64,000 nucleotides of DNA, taken from assembly GCA_016712285.1 (NCBI GenBank), contig JADJRK010000001.1:3782001-3846000 (forward strand), written 5' to 3'. Both the position numbers and the translations under genes were made by a program. Shown here piece by piece: positions 26,502 to 35,513 of the stretch (positions are counted from its first letter, which is position 1; the number at the start of each line of letters is the position of its first letter). The stretch comes from Planctomycetota bacterium (GTDB lineage Bacteria > Planctomycetota > UBA8742 > UBA2392). The notes under the pieces are model-generated. The model worked only from the letters and a program-made list of their open reading frames with translations, was not told the DNA's origin and did not search any database.

Positions 26502-26518
26502 ACTCTACTTCAAACTGG
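26502..26518 (+). repeat. IS right inverted repeat (conserved part)
   Basis: ACTCTACTTCAAACTGG, exact reverse complement of the left copy at 25315-25331. Confidence 0.8.
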
Positions 26519-26539
26519 TACGAAAAATGCCCCTTGCCA

Positions 26540-27217
26540 CGTGGCGGGCTTGATCTGCTGGCTGGAAACCCGGTGGCGCAATCGGACCCCCAGCCGCAGG
26601 TCGACGCTCAGCCGTCACCGTCGGCGGACCCAATCAAGGCAACACCCCGCAGCCAGGCCGCCGTGGATCCAGGGGATCGGATACGAGTTCTGGAAGCACT
26701 CCGCGATGACCCCGAAGCGCGCTCGGACATGCAGGAACTGACGGTTGCGATGATCGCGGATGACTCCGCAGACGTGCGCCGGGCGGCGTTTGATGTCGCG
26801 AGGCACCTAGCCATGAAGGAAGGCGACGGGCAGATGATGAACTTGCTGAAGTCAACGATCCGCAGCCCGCACAGTGATGTCCGCCGCGAGGCCCTGCGTA
26901 CCTGCACGACGCATCCGCAGTTCGGGCTGATCGAAGACCTGCTGCAGCTTGCCGGCCAGACAACCGAGGAAAGCTTTCTCGCCGTCCAGGCGCTGGCGTA
27001 CCTGGACGATGATCGGGCGCAACTGGCTGTCCTAGACGTGGCACGCTCTGGGGACGTGCCGAGAAGCCAACGCATGCGCGCCGTGGCACTTCTGACGCGG
27101 ACGCAACTTTCCGAAGGCGTGCTCTACTTGCAGCAGTTGGCAAAGGGCGATGACGAGGAGCTTCGAAACTGCGCTCTGGCGGCTTTGTCCGCTATGCAGC
27201 AACGGTACCGTCGCTGA
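26540..27217 (+). pseudogene. HEAT-repeat protein, 5' end removed at the IS border
   Basis: The frame is open across the IS end (first start-like codon TTG at 26534 inside the IS) and gives ~226 residues: a Pro/Gln linker then HEAT-like helices (TVAMIADDSADVRRAAFDVA, STIRSPHSDVRREALRTC, ALAYLDDDRAQLAVLDVA). No ribosome site, signal peptide or natural start is present, so the 5' end was lost when the IS or a linked rearrangement arrived. It is on the same strand as the broken gene at 20189-20530. Both could come from one secreted repeat protein, but this is unproven. An internal ATG start remains possible. Confidence 0.6.
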
Positions 27218-27301
27218 CGCCGACTTGCCGTTGACCGCCTCGAGACCAAGGCACGCCAATCAGCGCGATTTTGCGCCACCGATCCCCGGGGAACCTTGCG
27301 G

Positions 27302-30300
27302 CTAGTTGAACGTCGGCTTGATCACCTCGTCCCACCAGCGCTCGTAATCGATCTCGCCTTCGGGTTCACCTGCGTATGCGCCATTTGCATCGCGGGCTCG
27401 CAGCGGCACGGGCACTCGCTTCGTGTTGCCTGCGGCGTCACGCTCTTCATGGTATCGATAGCCCTCGAACTGGTCATGCCAACGCCGAGCTAGGAGCTGC
27501 ACCTGCTCTTGGGCAAGGCGCATCCGCGACTCGCAGTAGGCGCGCCAGAGTCCTTCTGCGCCCGGAGACATTCGGCGGGCACCAAATGCGCCAAGGGAAG
27601 CGCCCGCTCGTTCAAGATATGCGGGCACTGCGGGGTCGGCCCAGGTTCCGCCGCTGCCTGGCTCAATGGCACGCGGGTCGCGCAATTGCATTGCCTGTGC
27701 GGCATCTAGCCGCAAGCGTGTGACGCGTGAAACGAACGCGGCACGGTCATCGCGCGGCACCTCGTCTACCCACGCCCGGACGGACACAATGCGGGCCGTC
27801 TTGTCGTCACACGCGATGAGCACTTCGTCGCCCGCCTTGCTGAAGCGTACTGAGTGGAGCGCACCGCTTGTCCGTTCCTCATAGACGATGAGCAAGCGGC
27901 CCGTCGGCAGGTCCCAGACTCTCGCCATGCCATCGTCCCCGCCGCATACCAGTTTCATGTCGTCGGCGCTGATGTCCACCCAGCGTGGCGCGGCGTGGCG
28001 ATGCAGCGCGAATCGGTGCCGCTCCGCGCCGGATTCAAAGTCCCAGACGCGTGCCGTCCTGTCGTAAGAACACGTCACCAGAGTCGCCCCGTCGCGGGAG
28101 AGCTTCAAGCCGCGAATGCCCCCGAAGTGTCCTTCCATGGTTCGCAACAATTGGCCCGAAGCGCTCGCGAATACCTTGATGGCGCCATCCTCCCCGCCGC
28201 TAACGATCTGTGTTTCATCCGGCGTGAATGCAATTGCCCATGGCGCTTTCCCTGCGTCGATGCGAAGGCGCTCGGTACCGTGCGGCAGACTCCAGATCCG
28301 GATTGCACCGTCGAAGCCGCAAGAGGCCAGCTCTGTTCCACGCTTGTTGAACAGCAGATAGTTGACACAGTCGCTGTGTCCCGTGAGTTCCAGGGTGACA
28401 CTCAGAGTGCCGGGTTGAAGCAGGTATATTCGCCCCTTGTCCGTGGCACAGGCGATGCTGGTGCCGTCCGGCGCGTACTCCACCCGCGTTACTTCCTGGC
28501 CCAGGTCAGCGGACTCCGCCAATCTCTCGCCAGTCGTCGCATGGAAGGTCCTAATGCGGCCGTCCTTCCCGCACGTCGCGACTTGCGATTCATCGGGGCT
28601 GTAGGCGGCACTACGCATGTAGCTGGTGTTTGCATCGAACGACTTGCGAACGGTTGACGGATGCACCTCCCACGACGCGACGGTCTTGTCATCGGAGCAG
28701 GCGATGGCGAAAGCACCGTCAATGGCAAACGCGACGTGACGCACTTCTCCGCCGGCCCCGTCGTATCTGCGCACCTCCTTGCCATCCCGCATCGCGATCA
28801 CGCGCACCGAACCGTCCGAAAGAGCGGCAAGCACGAACGCGCCGTCAGGGCTGATATCGACAGCATTGACCATGACGATGCCGGAAACGTCAATGCGCGT
28901 GTATTCTTCGCTTTCATCCAGCTTCCAGACGCGAACTGAAGCACCGTCGCTGCCACTCACCGCCCACACTCCATTGGGCGAAACACTGACTCCGCTCAGC
29001 ACGAGGCTGCCGCGCTGCGGATATGCCCGCAGTTCTTTCCCGTCCGATATCCGGATAAGCCGCAAGTGAAGGTCGTCGCACGCGACCAGAACGGCATCGC
29101 CCGTCGGCAGAAAGTCCATACCGGTAATGCTGGCAGGAAGAGGTCCGATGCGGCCGACACGTTGCCAGGTTGCGACGTTGATTCTGACGAAGGTGTCATC
29201 AGCGTAGCCGGCGAGCAGTTCGCGGCCACTGGGACTGAATGCAAGTGCTGCCACTGCGCCGCCTTCGCTCGCAATCTCCGCGGTCAGCAAGCCGTCGCGA
29301 ACACGGTACATCAGGATTTTGCCGTTGCTCTGGCCCACCGCAATCCATCGCCCATCGGGGCTCGCGGCTACGCTGCGCGGTGTATCGAAAACCGCTGAAA
29401 CACGCCAGCGGATGGCACCCGTGTTGGTTTCCAGCAGGGTCACAGACCCTTCCAATTCGATGACTGCCACACCTTGCCCGCCAGGCACCACGGCCATCCC
29501 GCAGAGCGGGTGCTGCAAGCTATCCAGCGTGCGACACTCTTTGGAAGTTTCAGAATTCCAAAACCGCCATGTACCGTCCAGCGCAGCCGAGATGACCAAG
29601 CCCCGGTGTGGCGTGAAACGGACAAAGTTGATGGCGTCCCAATGGCCTTCCAGCTGCTGCCGCAGCGCGTTCGCTGGAACGTCCCAGACCCGGAGTTTGC
29701 AGTCGGTACCGCCGGACAGCAGCTCGCGCTCGTCGCCACTCAGCGCAATGTCCAGAACCTGTCCCTCATGCCCGACAAAGCTCCCGCCCAGGTCGCCCGT
29801 TGACGCATTCCAAACCAGGATCTTGCCATCATCTCCGGCGGTGATGATTTGCCGGTCGTCCTTGAGCCACACCAAATCGCGGATTTCGGCTTCGTGCGCC
29901 TTCCAGTGAGCAACTTGGGTACCGTTGGCGGCATCGAAGATCGTCACCGAACCCTCGTACATTCCCAGTGCCAATAGGCGCCCGTCGGCGCTGAATGCCA
30001 GCGCCCGACCGACCTGAGGTGGCGCGTTCCATTTGGCAGTGGTTTTCAGTGTACTGGTGTTCCATATTCGAATGGTGCGGTCAGCCGACGCGGTGGCGAG
30101 CAATCCGGAAGCCTGAAACTCGGCCATCGCCAGTACGTCGTTGGCATGGCCCTCCAGGCTTGCAATGCGCTCAGAGGTTGCAACGTCCCAGACGTCCAGG
30201 ACATGGCTCGCGCCGGCGGCAAAGATCCTGCTGCCATCGGCCGAGAACTTCGCGTGGTAGTAATCGAAACCCGAGTACTGAAAACCCATGCTCGCGACCG

Positions 30301-32650
30301 TGTCGCCCGTCAGCACATCCCAAACAACCAGGCCATCGAAGACGGGTTCAACCGCGAGGCGGCCAGTCGCGTCCAACGAGATACTGCCGTAGTAGTCCCC
30401 AAAGTCCGGCGAAGCTGCCCCGTTGAGCCCGGCAAAGACCGAGCGGGTACGCCAGAGCGGACCTGTACTTTCGCGCAACGTGTTGTCCGGGGGTTCACCC
30501 TCCAGGTCATCGCTTAGGTCGCGCGCCGCTTGGATGTGCAGCAGGGATGCCTGCCGGCGAAGCTCTTTGCGCGCCGTCTGTGCCAGATTGACCTGAACGC
30601 GCGCCGAGTTGCGCCGCGACTCTCGCAGCCTGAGCTGGGCCTCCTCCTTGGCGCGCTGTTCACCTTCGGCGCGCTCGCTTGCGAGTTTCTCCATGCGCTT
30701 GGCATCGGCTTCGTTCTCCTGCGCGAGCTTCCTGGCCGCTGCTTCCTTGAGCTCGTTCTCCCGCGCGATGTCGCGCTGTTCCTCGGTGCGTGCCTGCTCC
30801 TCCGTGATGTTCCAGATGTAGGCGGCAATGCCCACGATCGCACAGGCCACAAATGCCACAGCGGCATTCCACAGCAGCGGATTGCGCCGGTACGCCAGCT
30901 GCACGCGCCGCGCCGCGCCGGGCGGCCGATACAGGATCGGGCGGCTGGCCAGTGCGAGCGCAACATCCGATGCCAACACGCCTGCGCTTGGGCGGTCTTT
31001 CGGTTCAGGCTCAAGTCCGCCCTGCAGCAGCGCTCGCACCTCAGACCCGGCCCTGGGCAAGGCTATGCGCGGGGCTGTCGGGCGCTGTGCGTGTTCCCGC
31101 TTGTAGTGCGAGGTCTCATCAAGCTTGCCTTGTGAAATCCGCGAGTCATCCAGGTCCCACTCAAAAAGGCGCGCGCCGCTGTAGAGTTCGTAAAATGTCG
31201 CGCACAGCGAGTAGACGTCGGTCGGCGATCCCACACCAGCCTCGGAGTGTCGCATGCGCAACTGCTCGGGCGACATGTATGCCAGCGTTCCCGGCGCTTC
31301 GCCCGAGCGTGTCTGAATGGTGCGCGCCGCGCTTTGCGAGCGCGCGATGCCGAAGTCCATCAGCTTGAGTCTGCCATCGGCCGCCACCATCAGGTTCGAT
31401 GGCTTGATGTCGCGGTGAATCAGCCCTACGCCGTGTACCACATCCAACGCGCGTGCCGCCTGTTCCAGCCAGAGTGTGATCTCGCGATGGCTGGGCGCCT
31501 TGGGGTCGCGCGAGGCGATATGCCTCCACACTTCCTCCAGCGTGCGGCCCTCAACCCACTCCAACGCGATGAAGGTCTTCGCCGGTTTGCCGCGTGCAAA
31601 CAATGGCTCGAACCAAGCCTCTCCCGAAAGATCGACGTTTCGCGGCAAAAGCCATGTGCCCTCACCATATCCGATAACCTGCACGATGTTCGGGTGGTTG
31701 AGCAATGAAAGAAACTCTGCCTCTTTCTGAAATCGCGCGGCATCCTCGGCAGTTGCGGTGTCACGCAGAATCTTTACTGCAACGCGGCGGCCCGTCGAAA
31801 GTTGGCGCGCGAGGTGCACTGTGGCGAAGCCGCCTTCGCCGACCGGTCGGCTGACAAGGTAGTCGTCGAGTACCACGCCGCGCAGTTCCTCTGGGGCGAG
31901 GCGCTTGAGCAGCTTTTTCAGTTCGCGCTCGCCGGTGTCGGCCTCACCCAGCATGCGCGCGATTGAGCGCAACACCGGCCCTGCCATCTCCTCGTCCAGC
32001 AGAGGGTCACCGTCGTCACCCGAGTAGCGCGCGGCGTAGTCGTGTGTCAAGCCGTTGAATGTCAGCACGCGCTCGTCCCGCACGACAAACCAGGGGGCAG
32101 CGGGCGACAGGGAGTGCAGGTGTTCCCGCAGGCCCAGCAGGCCCGCCTTGTGGAGATCTACGAGCGGCAAGAGTGCTTCAGCAGCGCGGTTCCAGAATGG
32201 CGCATCCGGTGCAGGCGTTTGGTGCGCAACGTCGTTGCGCAATGCAATCGGCATGGCCAACAGGCCCAACAGCGTCAGGCCCGACGCCTTGGTGCGGCAC
32301 ATCTCTGCCAGCGGACGAAGTGCTTCAAGCTCCTCGCGTGCAGGACGCTGGTCAAGTAGCTCAAGCAGCCTCCCCAATTCCGGTGCGACTGCCTGCTCCT
32401 GTCCGCGCGAGGCCGTCGAACGCGCTCTGCGCAGTGCGTCAACGAGACCCTTGAACGAGCCGAAGGAGGGCCTTTGCAAATTGCCCAGAGCCTCAAACAG
32501 CGCCGGAGAAACCGCGCCCGAGGCCTCCCACTGAGCAAGCGCGTGTAACGCAAGCAAACGGAAGTCAGCCTCAAGCACAGCAAGCGTGCGGCGTACAAAT
32601 CCCTCGGCGCCATGTTCCGTGGCAGGCCACTTTTCTGCAGCCTGAGACAT
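27302..32650 (-). CDS. Membrane Ser/Thr kinase with N-terminal RNxxxH (HEPN-like) region and WD40 C-terminus
   Basis: 1782 residues. An N-terminal helical domain (1-200) contains RNDVAH at 138-143, the RNxxxH motif of HEPN domains. The Hanks-type kinase (~264-570) has the glycine loop GEGGFATVHLA (271-281), Lys293, HRDIKPSN (412-419) and DFG (432-434): all catalytic residues are present. A transmembrane helix (~592-614) and a charged coiled coil (~616-690) come next. From ~725 to ~1640 there are many WD40 repeats (e.g. HANDVLAMAEFQASG, GHSDCVNYLLFNKRG), enough for two seven-bladed propellers, then a C-terminal tail. Kinase cytoplasmic, propellers on the other side of the membrane. WD40-fused kinases are common in planctomycetes; the HEPN-like start is less usual. 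Substrates unknown. Confidence 0.88.
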   Translation of the reverse strand: MSQAAEKWPATEHGAEGFVRRTLAVLEADFRLLALHALAQWEASGAVSPALFEALGNLQRPSFGSFKGLVDALRRARSTASRGQEQAVAPELGRLLELLDQRPAREELEALRPLAEMCRTKASGLTLLGLLAMPIALRNDVAHQTPAPDAPFWNRAAEALLPLVDLHKAGLLGLREHLHSLSPAAPWFVVRDERVLTFNGLTHDYAARYSGDDGDPLLDEEMAGPVLRSIARMLGEADTGERELKKLLKRLAPEELRGVVLDDYLVSRPVGEGGFATVHLARQLSTGRRVAVKILRDTATAEDAARFQKEAEFLSLLNHPNIVQVIGYGEGTWLLPRNVDLSGEAWFEPLFARGKPAKTFIALEWVEGRTLEEVWRHIASRDPKAPSHREITLWLEQAARALDVVHGVGLIHRDIKPSNLMVAADGRLKLMDFGIARSQSAARTIQTRSGEAPGTLAYMSPEQLRMRHSEAGVGSPTDVYSLCATFYELYSGARLFEWDLDDSRISQGKLDETSHYKREHAQRPTAPRIALPRAGSEVRALLQGGLEPEPKDRPSAGVLASDVALALASRPILYRPPGAARRVQLAYRRNPLLWNAAVAFVACAIVGIAAYIWNITEEQARTEEQRDIARENELKEAAARKLAQENEADAKRMEKLASERAEGEQRAKEEAQLRLRESRRNSARVQVNLAQTARKELRRQASLLHIQAARDLSDDLEGEPPDNTLRESTGPLWRTRSVFAGLNGAASPDFGDYYGSISLDATGRLAVEPVFDGLVVWDVLTGDTVASMGFQYSGFDYYHAKFSADGSRIFAAGASHVLDVWDVATSERIASLEGHANDVLAMAEFQASGLLATASADRTIRIWNTSTLKTTAKWNAPPQVGRALAFSADGRLLALGMYEGSVTIFDAANGTQVAHWKAHEAEIRDLVWLKDDRQIITAGDDGKILVWNASTGDLGGSFVGHEGQVLDIALSGDERELLSGGTDCKLRVWDVPANALRQQLEGHWDAINFVRFTPHRGLVISAALDGTWRFWNSETSKECRTLDSLQHPLCGMAVVPGGQGVAVIELEGSVTLLETNTGAIRWRVSAVFDTPRSVAASPDGRWIAVGQSNGKILMYRVRDGLLTAEIASEGGAVAALAFSPSGRELLAGYADDTFVRINVATWQRVGRIGPLPASITGMDFLPTGDAVLVACDDLHLRLIRISDGKELRAYPQRGSLVLSGVSVSPNGVWAVSGSDGASVRVWKLDESEEYTRIDVSGIVMVNAVDISPDGAFVLAALSDGSVRVIAMRDGKEVRRYDGAGGEVRHVAFAIDGAFAIACSDDKTVASWEVHPSTVRKSFDANTSYMRSAAYSPDESQVATCGKDGRIRTFHATTGERLAESADLGQEVTRVEYAPDGTSIACATDKGRIYLLQPGTLSVTLELTGHSDCVNYLLFNKRGTELASCGFDGAIRIWSLPHGTERLRIDAGKAPWAIAFTPDETQIVSGGEDGAIKVFASASGQLLRTMEGHFGGIRGLKLSRDGATLVTCSYDRTARVWDFESGAERHRFALHRHAAPRWVDISADDMKLVCGGDDGMARVWDLPTGRLLIVYEERTSGALHSVRFSKAGDEVLIACDDKTARIVSVRAWVDEVPRDDRAAFVSRVTRLRLDAAQAMQLRDPRAIEPGSGGTWADPAVPAYLERAGASLGAFGARRMSPGAEGLWRAYCESRMRLAQEQVQLLARRWHDQFEGYRYHEERDAAGNTKRVPVPLRARDANGAYAGEPEGEIDYERWWDEVIKPTFN

Positions 32651-32909
32651 GCGAACCTCACGTACGATTACAAGGACCTGGGAAACAACCGAGCAGCCAG
32701 GCGTGCATGTTACAGTTGCGCAACCTATCTTGCCGGTGGGCCGACAAAACGCGCGGCGGGTGAGCGTCGGTCAAGAATCTTCTCTCATTCTCAAGCCCGA
32801 CGCATGTTAGTCGGCCCCGGCAACCCTGACCACACTCTTTCCGCACGCCCACCATCCGAACCGTTCTTGCCGGTGTCGACGGTGGCTGGTGACTTGCGTA
32901 CGGGTTTTG
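32651..32909. other. Intergenic region upstream of the WD40 kinase
   Basis: About 260 bases, no supported gene. It should contain the kinase promoter on the minus strand. I could not define boxes. Confidence 0.4.
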
Positions 32910-32958
32910 TGGAAAAAACGAAGCCGCCCGGATTCGGCTGAAAGCCTTGCTCCGGGCG
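32910..32958 (-). terminator. Intrinsic terminator of the tRNA-Met gene
   Basis: An 8-bp stem (32925-32932 with 32951-32958) with a small inner hairpin is followed on the minus strand by six T residues (the A-run at 32913-32918). It lies 10 bases beyond the tRNA 3' end. Confidence 0.8.
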
Positions 32959-32968
32959 ACTTATCGGT

Positions 32969-33044
32969 TGGTAGCGGGGGCTGGACTCGAACCAGCGACC
33001 TCAAGGTTATGAGCCTTGCGAGCTGCCATCTGCTCCACCCCGCA
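32969..33044 (-). tRNA. tRNA-Met (CAT), initiator-like
   Basis: A 76-nt cloverleaf with encoded CCA. The anticodon loop CTCATAA reads CAT, the T-arm is GCTGG-TTCGAGT-CCAGC, and the D-arm is GAGC-AGATGGCA-GCTC. Positions 1 and 72 are T and T, unpaired, with six good acceptor pairs below. A 1-72 mismatch plus this short D-arm is characteristic of initiator tRNA. The anticodon stem has two rather than three G-C pairs next to the loop, a departure from the classic initiator. Confidence 0.9.
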
Positions 33045-33203
33045 GTGGTTGGACAATGGTTACCTTGGCCTTTTGTTCGGTCAAGGGGGCAGAGGCCATC
33101 TGGCTGTGCCTGTGGTTGGGGCTTGCGCGCGCCGATTGGCCCGGGCATGCCCGCCGCAGGCGATCTTGATACATGCACTCGCGCGGCTGGCCCTGGCACT
33201 CGT

Positions 33204-35450
33204 TCAGCGCTGCACTTGTCGCCAGGGCTTGCTGGCATAGTTCACCAGCGGCACGTCATAGCCGGGCCTGATCTTTCCGCCCCTTACCAGGTCCTGCGGG
33301 TGGTCCACGCCGTCGGTGCCGGCGGGCGGCTGCACTGCGCGGGCGAGCAGGCGCTGCACGGGCTTGGCGCCGCCTTCTTCATAGATGCGGAAGACGGCGG
33401 GCATCAACAATGCGGGCTTGGCCGTCTTCGCGGGTTCTTTGTTGGCGATGTCGGTGAGGTTGGGCAACTCGATGAACTTGTCCGGCTCGAAGGCCAAATC
33501 GGTCACCGCGGCATCCTTGTTGCCAGCCAGCGCAAACTTCAGGCGCGCGCGGGCCAGCGCGTGGGGGAACTTCCAGTCGCCGGCGGTGCCTTCGGGCAGG
33601 CTGGCGACAAAGCGCAGCTCGACGCGTTCGCGCCCGCCGTTTTCAAGTTGCCGGCCGAAGCGTTCATAGACCCACACGCGCCAGCTCGCGCCGCTGTTGG
33701 GGTCGCGGTAGATGTCGCGGCCCAGAAAGCGCACGCCGCTGTCGTCGATCCTGCGTTCCACGCCGGTGAGCGTCAGCAGCTTGCGGGTCTCAAGCTGCAC
33801 GATCAGGTCGTCGTGCACCTTGCCTGCATCGGCGCCCTTGCGCCGGCGCACGTTGCCCGGCAGCGAGCAATCGTAGTAATAGTCAACGCCCGCCTCTTCA
33901 TCGACCGACTGCATCAGCCACGAGCCGCCAAGGCTGTCCTCAGTGCGAATGCGCCCCTTGCCGCTGCGGCCCTCGCGGCCGTACAGCTCAATGTAGCGGC
34001 CCTTCTTCTGGTTCTGGCCCTCGTTTGCCGCGATGTCGATGTCAAAGATCAGCAGCGTGCTGGGGATGTTTCCGCCGCAGGCGCGCGAGACCTCATCAAA
34101 GCGCTGTACCATACGGCTCAGGCGCGTGAGCTGGCGTGGGTTGCGCAGGCTGTCGCACTGCTGCCATGCGGGCACGAACAGCGCGTGCCGCAACAGCGCG
34201 GTTGCGCCGGGGCTGGCTGCGTTGAATGAAGGGTTGACGACAGGCTCAATGAACGCGTTGACGCCGCGCCCAAGGTCAAGCATGCCGCCGTGGGCATCGG
34301 GCGAAAGCGCGCGGATCGGCGCCTCGGTGCACAGGAACTTGTCGCCGAAGGGCAACTCGATGCGACCGAGCGGCGTGGCGGCTTCGCCCCATCGTTCGCA
34401 CTTCGCCACGACCAGTGTCTGCGCGCCGTCGATCGTGCGCACGCCGGCGCTGCGCACCAAACCCAGCGAAACCGACATGCCGCGAAACTTTTCAAAGCGC
34501 GCGATTTCGCGCACGCGGCCCGACGCTATCGGCTCGCGCATCTCAACGACGATTCCCGAGCCGTCGCCGCGCGCGACCACGAGCCCGAAGCCGAGGGCAT
34601 CGCGCAGCAAGGTTGCAGTCAGGCGATCGGGTGGGAATGTGCCCTTGAACAACTCCGTGGCATTGCACTGGCCGCCGCTGATGTCGAGGCGCAGCAGACG
34701 ACCCGCGGCGGGCTCATGGCTCTCCGTCAACTTCACGTAGGTTTTGGTTGCGTCGCGCTGCGCGGGCCGCGGGATGGCTTCATCCCATGCCACCACCGCC
34801 AGCGTCTGGTTGTCGATCCAGACGGGCCGGCCTGCGTGCAGGTCGGGCGATTGCGCTGCCAGCTTCCAGTCTGCGACGTCATACACGACTAGCCGCGCAA
34901 CAAACTTTCCGCTGACGTTTCGGAATGACCGAAAGGCCACGTGTCGCCGGTCCGGTGAGACGACGGCTGCATCCACAAATTCGGCCGAGTTCAAGACGAT
35001 CGACGCCGCCGGTACTGCGCCGCCTGCGGCATCCAAAGCGTCGGCGCGAACGACCTGGGTCAGGCCCTTGAGGGATTGCAGCGGGTCGTAGTGCAGGACA
35101 TAGGGCGTGCCATTGATTTCAAACACCTCGGTCAGCGTGCGGCGCCATGCGCCGCTGGTTTCGCCTTTGCCTAACACATGCGTGATGCGCGTGTACTTTG
35201 CCGTTGCGCTGTCGTAGCGCCAAAGTTCGCAGGTCGGCCACGCGCCGTTGCTGCTGCCGCTGTAGGGCCAGGCGTTGACGTCGGGCACGGGAAAGCCGGG
35301 GTCGCCCGCAAACTCAGAGGTCTTGTCGTCGGCCGCGCCGGGCGGGTTTTCCAGCAGCAGCCAGCCGGAGTTGCCGTCCGGCGCCGAAATGCCGATTTCG
35401 TTGGCCGCAAGCGGCAGCGCCATCAACATCATAAGGAAGATAAGACGCAT
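33204..35450 (-). CDS. Large secreted beta-rich protein of unknown function
   Basis: 748 residues from ATG 35450, chosen because it begins a signal peptide (MRLIFLMMLMALPLAANE); the open frame starts 19 codons earlier without one. The first ~350 residues look like WD40/TolB-type propeller repeats (VVSPDRRHVAFRSFRNVSGK, GRPVWIDNQTLAVVAWD). The second part is beta-rich with no motif known to me. No lipobox or C-terminal anchor, so periplasmic or released. It is the only gene between the tRNA and the aldo/keto reductase. A low-confidence functional reading would be a propeller-type binding protein. Confidence 0.6.
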   Translation of the reverse strand: MRLIFLMMLMALPLAANEIGISAPDGNSGWLLLENPPGAADDKTSEFAGDPGFPVPDVNAWPYSGSSNGAWPTCELWRYDSATAKYTRITHVLGKGETSGAWRRTLTEVFEINGTPYVLHYDPLQSLKGLTQVVRADALDAAGGAVPAASIVLNSAEFVDAAVVSPDRRHVAFRSFRNVSGKFVARLVVYDVADWKLAAQSPDLHAGRPVWIDNQTLAVVAWDEAIPRPAQRDATKTYVKLTESHEPAAGRLLRLDISGGQCNATELFKGTFPPDRLTATLLRDALGFGLVVARGDGSGIVVEMREPIASGRVREIARFEKFRGMSVSLGLVRSAGVRTIDGAQTLVVAKCERWGEAATPLGRIELPFGDKFLCTEAPIRALSPDAHGGMLDLGRGVNAFIEPVVNPSFNAASPGATALLRHALFVPAWQQCDSLRNPRQLTRLSRMVQRFDEVSRACGGNIPSTLLIFDIDIAANEGQNQKKGRYIELYGREGRSGKGRIRTEDSLGGSWLMQSVDEEAGVDYYYDCSLPGNVRRRKGADAGKVHDDLIVQLETRKLLTLTGVERRIDDSGVRFLGRDIYRDPNSGASWRVWVYERFGRQLENGGRERVELRFVASLPEGTAGDWKFPHALARARLKFALAGNKDAAVTDLAFEPDKFIELPNLTDIANKEPAKTAKPALLMPAVFRIYEEGGAKPVQRLLARAVQPPAGTDGVDHPQDLVRGGKIRPGYDVPLVNYASKPWRQVQR

Positions 35451-35513
35451 GCAGTTTCCGTTCAGCGACGCGGGGCCCGTTGGTACTACGAATCGGCAGC
35501 GTTGCAAGGCGGG

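Larger units (their letters stand above)
25292..26539 (+). mobile_element. IS3-family insertion sequence, ~1248 bp
   Basis: Two overlapping frames (orfA, orfB) lie between ends that share CCAGTTTGAAGTAGAGT (25315-25331) as an exact inverted repeat of 26502-26518. The outer ends (TGACAGGGCC... at left, ...CCCCTTGCCA at right) match only loosely. No 3-4 bp target duplication is seen (TTG at left, CGT at right), so the flanks were probably rearranged after insertion. Confidence 0.85.

Noticed and set aside
25289..26542. Target-site duplication of the IS
   Set aside because: TTG at left and CGT at right do not match, nor do 4-base flanks.
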